DNA of 64,000 bases from Streptomyces sp. NA02950 (GTDB taxonomy: Bacteria > Actinomycetota > Actinomycetes > Streptomycetales > Streptomycetaceae), in NCBI RefSeq assembly GCF_013364155.1, contig NZ_CP054916.1, positions 7,160,001 through 7,224,000 on the forward strand, read 5' to 3'. Below, piece by piece: positions 43,643 through 52,408 of this stretch. How positions within the stretch are numbered: the stretch's first letter is position 1; every line of letters begins with the position of its first letter. The position numbers and the translations under genes are program-made. The notes beneath the pieces were generated by a model, which saw nothing but the letters and a program-made list of their open reading frames with translations, had not been told where the DNA came from and made no database searches.

Positions 43643-45315
43643 CGGGGCTTCAACTGCTGGTCCTGCTCCTGCTCGGCGAGCGCCACCTCCGGATGGTGCA
43701 GATCGAAGGCGGGGGACTCGGTGCGGATCTTCGGCAGCACCGTGAAGTTGTGGCGGGGCGGCGGACAGGAGGTCGCCCACTCCAGGGAGCGGCCGAACCC
43801 CCATGGGTCGTCCACCTCGACCCTCGTCCCGTACGTGGCCGTCCGCCAGACGTTGTAGAGGAACGGCAGGGTGGACAGCCCGAGCAGGAACGCCCCGATG
43901 GTGGAGACGGTGTTGAGCGCCGTGAAGCCGTCCGCCGCCAGATAGTCGGCGTAGCGCCGCGGCATCCCCTCCACACCCAGCCAGTGCTGCACCAGGAAGG
44001 TGGTGTGGAAGCCGACGAAGAGCGTCCAGAAGTGGATCCTGGCCAGCCGGTCGTCGAGCAGTTTCCCGGTGAACTTCGGCCACCAGAAGTAGAACCCCGC
44101 GAACATCGCGAAGACGACCGTCCCGAACACCACGTAGTGGAAGTGGCCGACCACGAAATAGGTGTCCGTGACGTGGAAGTCGAGCGGGGGCGAGGCCAGG
44201 ATGACCCCGGTCAGCCCGCCGAACAGAAAGCTCACCAGGAAGCCGACGGCCCACAGCATCGGCGCCTCGAAGGACAGCGAGCCGTTCAGCATCGTGCCGA
44301 TCCAGTTGAAGAACTTCACCCCGGTCGGCACCGCGATCAGAAACGACATCAGCGAGAAGAACGGCAGCAGCACCGCTCCGGTGGCGAACATGTGGTGCGC
44401 CCAGACCACCATCGACAGTCCGGTGATGGCCATCGTGGCGCCGATCAGCGTGACGTAGCCGAAGATCGGCTTGCGGGAGAAGACCGGGATGATCTCGGTG
44501 ATGATGCCGAAGAACGGCAGCGCGATGATGTAGACCTCGGGGTGGCCGAAGAACCAGAACAGATGCTGCCACAGCAGCGCCCCGCCGAACCGGGCGTCGA
44601 AGACCACCGCCCCGAACCGCCGGTCCGCCTCCAGCGCCAGCAGCGCCGCCGCCAGCACCGGGAACGCCATCAGGATCATGATCGAGGTGAAGAGGGTGTT
44701 CCAGGTGAAGATGGGCATCCGGAACATCGTCATCCCCGGGGCGCGCATCGCCATGATGGTGGTCAGGAAGTTGACCGCGCCCAGGATCGTGCCGAAGCCC
44801 GCCAGCGCAAGACCCATGATCCACATATCGGCGCCGATCCCGGGGGAGCGCACCGCGCTGTTGAGCGGGGCGTAGGCGGTCCAGCCGAAGTCGGCGCCGC
44901 CGCCGGGCACCATCAGACCGCACACCACGATCAGCCCGCCGAACAGGAACAGCCAGTACGAGAGCATGTTGAGCCGGGGGAAGGCCACATCCGGCGAGCC
45001 GATCTGCAACGGCATGATCTCGTTGGCGAACCCGGCGAAGGTCGGGGTGGCGAACAGCAGCAGCATGATGGTGCCGTGCAGGGTGAACGCCTGGTTGAAC
45101 GCCTCCTGGGAGACGAGCTGGAGCCCCGGCCGGGCCAGTTCGGCCCGCATCACCAGCGCCAGTGCTCCTCCGACGAGGAAGAAGCCGAAGGAGGTGATCA
45201 GATAGAGATGGCCGATCTTCTTGTGGTCGGTGGTGGTCAGCCAGTCCACGACCACCCGGCCCCGCCGCGGCAGCCGCACCCCGCCTGTCGTGGGGCGCGT
45301 GGTGTCCGCAGTCAT
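43639..45315 (-). CDS. ctaD: Cytochrome c oxidase subunit I (aa3-type)
   Basis: A 558-residue haem-copper oxidase subunit I with 12 membrane helices, the catalytic subunit of the terminal oxidase. Ligands are visible: haem a His in FTLHGTIM, CuB His and cross-linked Tyr in FFGHPEVYI, the CuB His pair in VWAHHMF, and the haem a3/a pair in VVGHFHYVV. No other ctaC/E/F genes are adjacent, so this looks like a stand-alone ctaD paralog. The start at 45315 ([12 protein letters not shown]) matches the family N-terminus; the region is tandemly duplicated (see repeat). Confidence 0.94.
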   Translation of the reverse strand: MTADTTRPTTGGVRLPRRGRVVVDWLTTTDHKKIGHLYLITSFGFFLVGGALALVMRAELARPGLQLVSQEAFNQAFTLHGTIMLLLFATPTFAGFANEIMPLQIGSPDVAFPRLNMLSYWLFLFGGLIVVCGLMVPGGGADFGWTAYAPLNSAVRSPGIGADMWIMGLALAGFGTILGAVNFLTTIMAMRAPGMTMFRMPIFTWNTLFTSIMILMAFPVLAAALLALEADRRFGAVVFDARFGGALLWQHLFWFFGHPEVYIIALPFFGIITEIIPVFSRKPIFGYVTLIGATMAITGLSMVVWAHHMFATGAVLLPFFSLMSFLIAVPTGVKFFNWIGTMLNGSLSFEAPMLWAVGFLVSFLFGGLTGVILASPPLDFHVTDTYFVVGHFHYVVFGTVVFAMFAGFYFWWPKFTGKLLDDRLARIHFWTLFVGFHTTFLVQHWLGVEGMPRRYADYLAADGFTALNTVSTIGAFLLGLSTLPFLYNVWRTATYGTRVEVDDPWGFGRSLEWATSCPPPRHNFTVLPKIRTESPAFDLHHPEVALAEQEQDQQLKPR

Positions 45316-45349
45316 CCAAGGCTCCCTCCGCAGTCATCCAAGGCTCCCT
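45306..45349. repeat. 22-bp tandem duplication over the ctaD ribosome binding site and start
   Basis: The 22-base unit ccgcagtcatccaaggctccct occurs twice head to tail (45306-45327, 45328-45349). On the - strand each copy holds a ggaggg site followed by an ATG, so there are two equivalent start signals: 45315 (in frame for ctaD) and 45337 (out of frame). Confidence 0.95.
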
Positions 45350-45431
45350 CCGCGTCCGGGGACCGGGTGCGAGACGGTTTCCCGCCATGATCACCGAACG
45401 AACGCCCCGATCCGGGGAGGGTTGCCGAGCG

Positions 45432-45710
45432 TCACCCCCTCGGGGGCAGCAGCGGACCGAGTGGCCCAAGGTCCATGTTGAGATCCGACGGCGCGATGCC
45501 GTAGCGCTCGCACAGCCCGCCCATCCGGTCCTCCAGCAGCATCAGCGTCAGGCCGATCCGCTCCTCCTGGTCCTCCGTCAGATCGCCCTGGTCCACCCGG
45601 CGCAGCGCCTGCCGCTCCATGAGCTGCCGCAGCAGCTCCACGACGGTCAGCACCAGCTTCATCAGATCGCGTTCGACGGTGTCCTGGTCCAGCTCCACCT
45701 TCCGGCTCAC
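45432..45710 (-). CDS. gvpK: Gas vesicle protein GvpK
   Basis: A 92-residue GvpK accessory protein of gas-vesicle assembly. The family pattern is clear: VERDLMKLVLTVVELLRQLMERQALRRVDQGDLTEDQEERIGLTLMLLEDRM, then the short tail LCERYGIAPSDLNMDLGPLG. Its start overlaps the gvpS stop by 4 bases. It is last in the eight-gene cluster; about 115 bases separate its stop from ctaD. Confidence 0.94.
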   Translation of the reverse strand: MSRKVELDQDTVERDLMKLVLTVVELLRQLMERQALRRVDQGDLTEDQEERIGLTLMLLEDRMGGLCERYGIAPSDLNMDLGPLGPLLPPRG

Positions 45711-45898
45711 GGTTCCTCCCAGGGGGACGGCACGTTCTCGTTCACCGAGCTGATGAGCGCGCGCAGATCGATCCGGACGAGGTCGACGTCGGCGATCCGC
45801 AGGGTGAGGTCACCGGTGATCACCACACCGCCCGCGAGCAGCCGGTCCAGCAGGTCCACCAGGGCGATCTGCCGGTGGGCGAGGGGGCTCGTGGTCAT
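45707..45898 (-). CDS. gvpS: Gas vesicle protein GvpS (GvpA/J family)
   Basis: A 63-residue small GvpA-fold protein. It has the amphipathic core IALVDLLDRLLAGGVVITGDLTLRIADVDLVRIDLRALISSV of the GvpA/J/S family, with a short C-terminal tail. It is a minor shell or tip component. ATG 45898 overlaps the gvpL stop (atga) and its own stop overlaps gvpK. Confidence 0.92.
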   Translation of the reverse strand: MTTSPLAHRQIALVDLLDRLLAGGVVITGDLTLRIADVDLVRIDLRALISSVNENVPSPWEEP

Positions 45899-46734
45899 CC
45901 GCCGGACCGCCCGCGCTCGGCGTCCTCGGCGAACGGGGTGACGAAGGAGTACGGCACCCACGGCCCGGTCAGCTCCAGGCGGACCCCCGGCGACCGCCGG
46001 GCCAGTTCCTCGACCCGCTCGGCGAACGCGGGGCCGTCCGCACGCGCCACCAGATAGGCGGCGTTGAGCACATTGCGGTCCTCCTCGCCGGAGAGCCGGG
46101 CGTCCTGCGGGGGATGCAGCCGGGCCTGCTCGGCGTGGGCGCACAGGGCGTCGTGCACCAGCCGCGCACCGTCCTCCGACTCCCCCCAGCGCCGCTCCGA
46201 CGCCTGCCGTTCGGCCCGCCGCCTGCGCAGATAGTCGCGGCCGGAGACGGCGGTCGTGGGCGCGGCGGCCGGCTCCGCGGGCGGGGGCGGCGCGGCGTAC
46301 ACCTTGACACCCCATTCGACCCGGCCCTCCAGCCGGTCCAGCGCCTCGGTGAACCGTTCCCGCCCGGTCTCGAGCATGCGCCGCAGACCATCTTCGTCAC
46401 GGCAGACGGTGGCCAGCCGGACCGGCACCACACCGGTGTCCGCTCCGGCGGCGTCCACCACCCGCGCATGGGCGCGGGCGATCCGCTCCAGCCACTCCAG
46501 TTTCTCCAGCCGCTCGCGCAGCGGCTCTTCGTCGAACTCCCCGGCCGGGACCGGGCCCGCCACCACGGCGAGCCCGAGATGGGCGACGGCGCGCACCGGT
46601 TCGCCCGCGACCCCGCGGAGGCCGGCCAGGGCCGTGTCCAGCGTGCCGGTGTCGCGGACGACGGCGTACGCGTACTGGAGTCCGTCCGCCCGAGGGTCCG
46701 TCTGCCGGGGACCCACCTGGGGTGCTTCCGCCAT
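45895..46734 (-). CDS. gvpL: Gas vesicle protein GvpL (GvpF/L family)
   Basis: A 279-residue GvpF/L-family assembly protein. It shows YAYAVVRDTGTLDTAL at the start, FDEEPLRERLEKLEWLERIARAHARVVDAA and VVPVRLATVCRDEDGLRRML in the middle, and ends with the family C-terminal VRLELTGPWVPYSFVTPF. The start at 46734 (MAEAPQVGPRQ) overlaps the gvpJ stop by one base (tgatg). Confidence 0.93.
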   Translation of the reverse strand: MAEAPQVGPRQTDPRADGLQYAYAVVRDTGTLDTALAGLRGVAGEPVRAVAHLGLAVVAGPVPAGEFDEEPLRERLEKLEWLERIARAHARVVDAAGADTGVVPVRLATVCRDEDGLRRMLETGRERFTEALDRLEGRVEWGVKVYAAPPPPAEPAAAPTTAVSGRDYLRRRRAERQASERRWGESEDGARLVHDALCAHAEQARLHPPQDARLSGEEDRNVLNAAYLVARADGPAFAERVEELARRSPGVRLELTGPWVPYSFVTPFAEDAERGRSGG

Positions 46735-47042
46735 CAGCCGTCTTCCCGCCCTTCCAGCTCGTCCCGGGTGCGGGCGCGCGACGAGAGCGAGGGGTCGTGC
46801 TCCCACCAGTCGATGCCCATCTCCTTGGCCTTGTCGACGGAGGCCACGATCAGTCGCAGTTTGATCGTGAGAAGTTCGATGTCGAGCAGATTGATGCGGA
46901 TGTCGCCTGCGATGACCACACCCTTGTCGAGCACCCGCTCCAGAATGTCGGCCAGGTTGGCCCCGCTCCCATCCCGGGCGGACAGCCCGCCCGGGGCTGG
47001 TGCGCGGGATGCCATGGGGGAGCCGTAGGCGGTGGTGGTCAT
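46734..47042 (-). CDS. gvpJ: Gas vesicle protein GvpJ (GvpA/J family)
   Basis: A 102-residue GvpA-fold minor structural protein. The core is NLADILERVLDKGVVIAGDIRINLLDIELLTIKLRLIVASVDKAKEMGIDWW, preceded by about 30 low-complexity residues and followed by a charged tail. I chose ATG 47042, which overlaps the gvpG stop (atga); an ATG at 47060 has a strong ggaggagg site 7 bases upstream and would add six residues (MGERDP). Confidence 0.92.
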   Translation of the reverse strand: MTTTAYGSPMASRAPAPGGLSARDGSGANLADILERVLDKGVVIAGDIRINLLDIELLTIKLRLIVASVDKAKEMGIDWWEHDPSLSSRARTRDELEGREDG

Positions 47043-47245
47043 AGGGTCCCGTTCGCCCATCGGCGCGCCTCCTCCATCCGGTCGAGCAGCACGTCCTCCT
47101 GCCGCTCGAACTCCTCCTCGTCGATCAGCCCCTCGTCCAGCTGGGTCTCCAGGGCGATCAGCGCGCCCTGGATGTTCGCTGGGTTGTAGTACTCCCGCTC
47201 CGCCTGGGTGAGGAGCTGCCGGAGCACCCAGCCGATCAGCAGCAT
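47039..47245 (-). CDS. gvpG: Gas vesicle protein GvpG
   Basis: A 68-residue GvpG. The hydrophobic start [21 protein letters not shown] is followed by the conserved acidic helix IQGALIALETQLDEGLIDEEEFERQEDVLLDRMEEARRW. It is an accessory factor needed for shell assembly. The ATG at 47245 overlaps the gvpF stop by one base. Confidence 0.93.
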   Translation of the reverse strand: MLLIGWVLRQLLTQAEREYYNPANIQGALIALETQLDEGLIDEEEFERQEDVLLDRMEEARRWANGTL

Positions 47246-47964
47246 CAGGAATCGACGAAGCTGTACGGCGGCAACGGTCCGTTGACCCGCAGCTTCAGCC
47301 GGGGATGGGCCTTCTCCAGCTCGGCCACCGCCTCCAGCAGGGGATCGGCGCCGTCCTTGGCCAGCAGTAGGGACAGGCTCAGGAACCAGCCGCCGCTCTC
47401 CGGGCCGGGGCGCACCGCCTCGGCGGTAGGGGTCAGGGCCTCCTCCACGATCTGCGCGTCCCGCACCTCGCGCGCCTGGACCGCACCGGCCACCAGCTCG
47501 CCGAAGCGCACCCGGTCCTCGTAGGTGCCGCCGCCCGAGGCGCGGTTGGCCTCGGCCGTCATCCGCAGCTCGGGCTCCTCGGAGAGCACCTGGTGCAGTA
47601 CGGCGTTCTCGTCGTGGACCGCCTTGACGTTGTACTCCACCCGGTCCGCGAGCCGGGACAGCTGGTCGTGGTAGCGATCGGCGTGCTCGGACAGGACCGT
47701 GCGCACGTCGTCGTCGCTCGTCGACACCGAGCCGAAGCGCATCGGCAGTACCGGATGGGCGTCGCCCACCTCGGACAGCACCTGCTGATGGGCCAGCAGA
47801 TCGCGGCGCCGGGGCTTGAGTTCGGCCGGGCAGTCGCTGACGATCGCGGACAGGTCGCCCTCGGTGAGCGCGCGGACCGGGAGCGGCGGGTCGCCGATAC
47901 CGCGCAGCCGGTCGCCGAGGTCGGGAACCTCGCCCCGCGCGATGCCGTAGACGTAGGTGTTCAC
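47245..47964 (-). CDS. gvpF: Gas vesicle protein GvpF (GvpF/L family)
   Basis: A 239-residue GvpF. It starts [16 protein letters not shown] with the family YVYGI motif, carries [27 protein letters not shown] and [15 protein letters not shown], and ends with [15 protein letters not shown]. In other organisms GvpF contacts GvpA and accessory proteins to start shell growth. Its start overlaps the gvpA stop by 4 bases. Confidence 0.94.
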   Translation of the reverse strand: MNTYVYGIARGEVPDLGDRLRGIGDPPLPVRALTEGDLSAIVSDCPAELKPRRRDLLAHQQVLSEVGDAHPVLPMRFGSVSTSDDDVRTVLSEHADRYHDQLSRLADRVEYNVKAVHDENAVLHQVLSEEPELRMTAEANRASGGGTYEDRVRFGELVAGAVQAREVRDAQIVEEALTPTAEAVRPGPESGGWFLSLSLLLAKDGADPLLEAVAELEKAHPRLKLRVNGPLPPYSFVDS

Positions 47965-48419
47965 TCGTCCTCCTCCGCCTTCTTCGTCGACGACTTACGG
48001 GCGGTCGTACGGCGGCTGCGGGTACGGGTGGGCTCCTCCTCCCGCTCGTCGCCGCGGAGCGCGTCGGCCACGGTGTTGGCGGCCTTGCTGACCGTCTCCC
48101 CGGCGCCGGACAGCGCGCCCTTGGTCTTGCTGCGCGCGGCGCCCTCGGTGGCGCCGTCGAGGATCTCGGGGATGCCGGGGGACTTGTTGGGGCCGGACTC
48201 CAGGTCGAGCCGGTTGCATGCCTCGGCGAAGCGGAGATAGGTGTCGACGCTCGCCACCACGACACGAACGTCGATCTTGAGTATCTCGATGCCGACGAGG
48301 GAGACGCGGATAAAGGCGTCGATCACCAGCCCCCGATCGAGGATGAGCTCGAGGACGTCGTACAGGCCGCTGGTGCCGCCCCCGCCCCTGGACTGCTGTG
48401 CCGGGACAACGGTCGTCAT
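47961..48419 (-). CDS. gvpA: Gas vesicle structural protein GvpA, with long charged tail
   Basis: A 152-residue main shell protein. Residues about 18-75 are the GvpA fold ([56 protein letters not shown]). The remaining 75 residues are a Lys/Arg/Glu/Ser/Thr-rich tail ([21 protein letters not shown] at the end), absent from cyanobacterial and haloarchaeal GvpA (about 70-76 residues) but common in streptomycetes. The DNA before the start lies 51 bases from the gvpO stop. Confidence 0.94.
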   Translation of the reverse strand: MTTVVPAQQSRGGGGTSGLYDVLELILDRGLVIDAFIRVSLVGIEILKIDVRVVVASVDTYLRFAEACNRLDLESGPNKSPGIPEILDGATEGAARSKTKGALSGAGETVSKAANTVADALRGDEREEEPTRTRSRRTTARKSSTKKAEEDE

Positions 48420-48470
48420 GTCGAATCTGCTCCTCTCGTGTCCGGGCGGGGCCGTTGGCCCGCCGCCCGG

Positions 48471-48782
48471 TCAGCCGCGGTCACTTCGCCCGCGCTCGTA
48501 GCGGCGGATACGGCGGTAGCCGGTGAGCACGCCGTCCGGATCGAGAGTCAGCTCGTACAGAGCCATCAGGCTCATCGTCTCCGGTACCCGGGCCAGCTCC
48601 ACCACCTCGGCGTCCAGCACCCATCCGTCCTCGGTCCGCTCCATCCGCGGCACCGACTCGGGATGCAGGCCCGTCAGCTCGGCGAGCTGTTCACGGGCAG
48701 AGCGCAGGAGCGCCACCGGGGACGGGCCGCCGGTCGCCTTCTTCTCGCGGGTCTCATCGGGTGAGTCAGTCGAGTCAGTCAT
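48471..48782 (-). CDS. gvpO: Gas vesicle protein GvpO
   Basis: A 103-residue GvpO. After about 20 disordered residues it reads PVALLRSAREQLAELTGLHPESV, then DGWVLDAEVVELARVPETMSLMALYELTLDPDGVLTGYRRIRRYERG, the family pattern. It is the first gene of the cluster; its upstream region (48783-49166) should carry the cluster promoter and separates it from the divergent I78-type gene. Confidence 0.93.
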   Translation of the reverse strand: MTDSTDSPDETREKKATGGPSPVALLRSAREQLAELTGLHPESVPRMERTEDGWVLDAEVVELARVPETMSLMALYELTLDPDGVLTGYRRIRRYERGRSDRG

Positions 48783-49166
48783 GTTCGCTCCAGTGGCGGC
48801 GGGTACCGCGTCCGCCCCCGGGTAAACCCGACCGCTCGTGATCGGCGATTTGTGGTGGAATTGTGCGCTCCGACTACTTCCGGGCGATGTATTTCCGTCG
48901 GCCGCGCAATTTGTTCGGCGGAGAGTTCGGTGAGCCTGCGCTCTATATCAGACCAGCGCCGTTGGCGCGCGAAATCGGCGAAAAAGCTCGGTCATCTCAA
49001 CGGCGTCAACCCGAACCCCGGAAGAGTGACAAAGTCGCCGACAAACCCGGGCGTGTTTTCTGTGACACAAGTGTGACGAGTGGCGGACTCGAGGCGGATG
49101 AGGCGATGCTTGCCGTGATCCAGCTCCCGCTTTCCCACCCGTTTGGCGCCGCCTACGGTGGCTGTC
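48783..49166. other. 384-base divergent region upstream of the gas-vesicle cluster
   Basis: It is lower in GC than its surroundings, especially 48840-49080. It should hold the gvp promoter (- strand) and the promoter of the I78-type gene (+ strand). I saw no convincing -35/-10 pair and no small gene. Confidence 0.5.
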
Positions 49167-49382
49167 ATGGGACCTGTACCGAACCTTCCGGCCGAACCCG
49201 ACGACGACCTCGACAGCTATGTGGGACTCGACGCCAGTACCGCCGAGGAGGTGGCGCGGGAGCGCGGCTGGACCACCGTGCGGGCGCTGCCACCGGGCGC
49301 GATCATCACCATGGAATACCTCGTCGGCCGCATCAACTTCGAGGTGGCCGACAACGCCGTGCGGCGCTGCTGGCACGGCTGA
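49167..49382 (+). CDS. I78-family peptidase-inhibitor-like small protein
   Basis: A 71-residue protein matching the Inhibitor I78 pattern: SYVGLDASTAEEVARERGW, then TVRALPPGAIITMEYLVGRINFEVADNAVRRCWHG with the typical GR.N and closing Arg-Cys. I78 proteins inhibit serine proteases; most are small and some are exported, but this one has no obvious signal peptide. The ATG at 49167 gives MGPVPNLPAEPDDDLD; a TTG at 49143 is possible. It is convergent with the PAP2 gene. Confidence 0.8.
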   Translation: MGPVPNLPAEPDDDLDSYVGLDASTAEEVARERGWTTVRALPPGAIITMEYLVGRINFEVADNAVRRCWHG

Positions 49383-49408
49383 GCCGCCCGTACCGCGCAC
49401 CGGACACG

Positions 49409-49453
49409 ACAGCGGCCCCGGACGGCTCTCGCTGGAGCGTCCGGGGCCGCTGT
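49409..49453. terminator. Bidirectional terminator hairpin
   Basis: A 16-bp perfect stem (49409-49424 with 49438-49453) with a 13-base loop lies between the convergent I78 and PAP2 genes. It is one of the strongest hairpins in the window. Confidence 0.9.
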
Positions 49454-49519
49454 GCGCGGTCCTTCGCGGCGGAGGTGCGGGGGAGGGGCGTGCGTACCGT
49501 CCCGCGGCCGGGTGCGGTG

Positions 49520-50578
49520 TCAGCCGCCGGTGGCCGTCGTGCGCCCGCGGCCCGTGGCGGAGCCGAAGGGGCCGGTGGTTGTGCGGGGCACCCGGTCGGC
49601 GTGCGGCGGGCGGCGGCTGCCGGCCGGGCTGACCGGGGTCCGCTCGGAGCGCGGGGTGTGCTGGTGCTGGCGGACCGGGTGGTGCTGGCGGGGCTCGGCG
49701 ATCCGCGCGGTGGGGCCGCCCGGACGTCCGGCCACGCCCACCGGCTCACGCGGCGGCAACTCGTCGTCCCGGGCGGTCCGCGGGGTGGCCAGAGTGGATC
49801 CGGCCACCGGCCGCGCGGACGGGACGGGGATCGGTACGGGCGCCCGGCCGCCGTGCTGGCGCAGCCGGTGCCACAGGCCCAGCAACAGCACCTCGGCGCG
49901 TGCCATCACCGGCTCCAGCCACGGCAGGGCCAGCATCACCAGAACGCCGGCGGCCCAGCCCAGCACCACATCGCTCAGCCAGTGGGTGCCGAGGTAGACG
50001 GTGGTCATGCCGACGCCGAAGGCGAAGCCCGTGGCGATCAGCGAGGCGATTCTGCGGGCCACCGGCGTGGTCGCCAGATAGGCCAGAACACCCCAGGTGA
50101 CCACGGCGTTCGCGGTGTGACCCGAAGGAAATATATCGCCATTCGCCCACATCTCATTGGAGCCGACGGTGGTCGCGTAGTGCGGGCCGAGCCGTCCGAA
50201 GCCCAGCTTCACCGCGCCCACGGTGATGTTCAGCAGCAGCAGCGAGGTGCCGAGCACCAGCAGCGGACGCAGGGTGCGCTGCCGGTGGCAGCACCATCCC
50301 AGCCAGGCGGCGACCGCCACGGCGGTGGGGCCGCGCTGGCCCATGACGACGAAGTAGTCCAGGAAGGTGTGGAACTCCGGCCACTGCTTGTAGGGCCGGA
50401 ACAGCATGACCTGCCAGTCCAGCTTCACCAGCCACGAGGTGGTGAGCACGCCGATGACCGTGGCCGCGTAGACCGCCAGGGTGGACCCGAGCAGCCAGCG
50501 GCGGGTTCGGGTCATGCGCGGTCGCGCGAGATCGGTCGGGCGCTCCTCCGCCTCGGGGAGCTTGTCTTCGGTACGCAC
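49520..50578 (-). CDS. PAP2-family membrane phosphatase
   Basis: A 352-residue membrane phosphatase of the PAP2 superfamily (phosphatidate or polyprenyl-pyrophosphate type). It has six membrane helices. Motif 1 reads KLGFGRLGP, where the usual KX6RP would have Arg instead of Gly before the Pro. Motif 2 is PSGHTA and motif 3 is GTHWLSDVVLG with the catalytic His. The last 110 residues are Pro/Arg/Thr-rich and probably cytoplasmic disorder. The start at 50578 gives MRTEDKLPEAEERP before the first helix. Substrate not predictable. Confidence 0.9.
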   Translation of the reverse strand: MRTEDKLPEAEERPTDLARPRMTRTRRWLLGSTLAVYAATVIGVLTTSWLVKLDWQVMLFRPYKQWPEFHTFLDYFVVMGQRGPTAVAVAAWLGWCCHRQRTLRPLLVLGTSLLLLNITVGAVKLGFGRLGPHYATTVGSNEMWANGDIFPSGHTANAVVTWGVLAYLATTPVARRIASLIATGFAFGVGMTTVYLGTHWLSDVVLGWAAGVLVMLALPWLEPVMARAEVLLLGLWHRLRQHGGRAPVPIPVPSARPVAGSTLATPRTARDDELPPREPVGVAGRPGGPTARIAEPRQHHPVRQHQHTPRSERTPVSPAGSRRPPHADRVPRTTTGPFGSATGRGRTTATGG

Positions 50579-50890
50579 CTAATCGACGTTACATTGCGTG
50601 ACAGGCGGGTTCGGTCGATCACGTCGCTTTGTGATGACGATGTGATGTGGACTTCGTCTCGTCGGCGGCTTTTGGCCGTGCCATTCCGGCGTAATCCACG
50701 AGGCCCCGGGACTTTTGTGCGCGCGGCCTTCCTATCACCGGCCAACGGCTCCTTTATGCATTTCTTACAGCGGCGTTTATCGGTGATTGGCCGGGCCGTT
50801 CCCACCCGTTTCCCCGGGCGTCGCCGGGCCGAGGCGGGAGCCCCGCCCCGCCGGGCCCCGCGCCCGGCGCCGCTCGGCCGGATGGCCGGA
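50579..50890. other. 312-base gap upstream of the PAP2 gene
   Basis: This is AT-richer DNA (notably 50590-50660 and 50740-50790) between two same-strand genes, the probable promoter region for the PAP2 gene. No RNA gene or small ORF with coding character was recognised. Confidence 0.45.
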
Positions 50891-52078
50891 TCACGGCGGT
50901 CCCGAACCATGCAGCCAGAACGCCCCGTACAGCGCGGAGGCCAGCCCCACCGAGCCCAGGACCAGCGCCGTGCGCACCGGGCGCGGCCGGGCCAGGGCCA
51001 GCGCGACCGGCAGCAGCAGCGGGAAGGCGGGGAGCAACAGCCGTGGTTTCGAACCGAAGTAGCCCTTCGCGGCCAGTGTCAGCACCAGCACCGCCCCGCC
51101 ATACGCCAGCAGCGGCAGCGGCTGGCGCTGCCGCACCCCGCGTGCGTACAGCCACAGCAGCGCCGCGACACCGGCCAGCAGTGCGAGCCCGGCGGGGAAG
51201 GACGGGCCCGCCAGCAGTCCGCCGATGAAGGCGGCGTAGGCCAGACCGCCGTCGAAGCCGTTCCCCCAGCCGTTCTGGACGTCGAAATAGCCGGTGAGAC
51301 TGCTGGTCTCGAAGCCGACCCACACCACGTAGCCCAGCCAGCCCAGCGGTGCCAGCACCACCCCGGCGAGCAGCCGGGGGTGGGTGCGCCGGGCCCGCCG
51401 CCACCGGCCCTCGGGCAGCAGTTCGGCGGCCGCCGCCACCCACACCGCGGCGACCACCGCCGCCCCCACCGGCCGGGTCAGCCCCGCGAGCACCGCGAGA
51501 ACGCCCGCCGACAGCCACCGCCGGGTGAGCGCCGCGTACACCCCCCAGGCGGCGAGCGCCGTGAAGAGGGACTCGGAGTACGCCATCGACTGCACGATCC
51601 CGACCGGCAGCACCCCCCACAGCACCGCCAGCACGGTGCCCACCCGCCGTCCGTACAGCAGATCGCCGACCGCGAAGATCCCCCACGCGGCGAACAGCGA
51701 GGTGACCCAGCTCACCGCGAGCCCCGCGTCCGGCGCGTCCAGCGGAGATATGGCCGAGATCACCCGCTCCAGCGCGGGCAGCAGCGGGAAGAACGCCAGA
51801 TTCGAGTGGACCGCGCCGTCTGCCAGGTGCAGCGTGTAGCCGTACCCCTCCTCGGCGATACGGGAGTACCAGAGGGAGTCCCAGCGGGCCGAGAGAAGCT
51901 GGTGGGGACTCTTGTCCGCCACCGCCCCCCAGACCGCCAGAACCACCAGCCCGACCAGGCGCGTCCCCGCATACGCGAGCAGCGCCGGGGCTGCTCGGCG
52001 CAGCGCGGCGCGCACGGCACGTCCGGGCCGTGTGTCGTCGCCGCGCGGCTCGGTGGCGGCATGGGCGAGATCGGTCAC
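50891..52078 (-). CDS. PIG-V-like (Mannosyl_trans2) membrane glycosyltransferase
   Basis: A 395-residue polytopic membrane protein with about ten helices. The loop after the first helix carries SARWDSLWYSRIAEEGYGY, with the Asp expected in GT-C enzymes, then SNLAFFPLLPALERV, matching the Mannosyl_trans2/PIG-V family that uses lipid-linked sugar. It probably mannosylates an envelope component. I placed the start at GTG 52078 (MTDLAHAATEPRGDD); the frame is open to 52273 but that part is Arg-rich and lacks coding character. The gene is divergent from the MFS exporter. Confidence 0.85.
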   Translation of the reverse strand: MTDLAHAATEPRGDDTRPGRAVRAALRRAAPALLAYAGTRLVGLVVLAVWGAVADKSPHQLLSARWDSLWYSRIAEEGYGYTLHLADGAVHSNLAFFPLLPALERVISAISPLDAPDAGLAVSWVTSLFAAWGIFAVGDLLYGRRVGTVLAVLWGVLPVGIVQSMAYSESLFTALAAWGVYAALTRRWLSAGVLAVLAGLTRPVGAAVVAAVWVAAAAELLPEGRWRRARRTHPRLLAGVVLAPLGWLGYVVWVGFETSSLTGYFDVQNGWGNGFDGGLAYAAFIGGLLAGPSFPAGLALLAGVAALLWLYARGVRQRQPLPLLAYGGAVLVLTLAAKGYFGSKPRLLLPAFPLLLPVALALARPRPVRTALVLGSVGLASALYGAFWLHGSGPP

Positions 52079-52408
52079 GGCGACGATTATCAAGCATGAT
52101 CCGGACCGCCCGCGGCGCCTGTGGACAACCGGGGGGCGAACGACCGTACGACACCGGAGCGCCACCCCCGTGACGTCGGGGAGACGCGGGAGAGACAGAG
52201 GACAAAAGGGGAACGAGGGAACGTACACCGCCGTACCTGGCGCGTGTGCCAGGTGCAACATGACCTGCGGCACACGGTCGGCGCGGCGACTCGCGTACCC
52301 TGACGTCTCACTCGCGCCTTCGCCACCGGGTCACCGGACGCGTCCCCACGACGTGACGTCTCCGCCCTCCCGGGCGGACCGCGAGCGCAAGACCAGGGAG
52401 GTGCGTAC
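52079..52408. other. 330-base divergent region (PIG-V-like / MFS)
   Basis: It contains the promoters for both flanking genes. No gene is convincing here, and I found no clear operator palindrome. Confidence 0.45.

Noticed and set aside
43622..45469. A 615-residue open frame in another frame over ctaD, starting near the duplicated ATG
   Set aside because: The ctaD frame carries all haem and copper ligands and the membrane helices; this frame has no recognisable domain. Its possible initiation is noted as a decoy, not as a gene.
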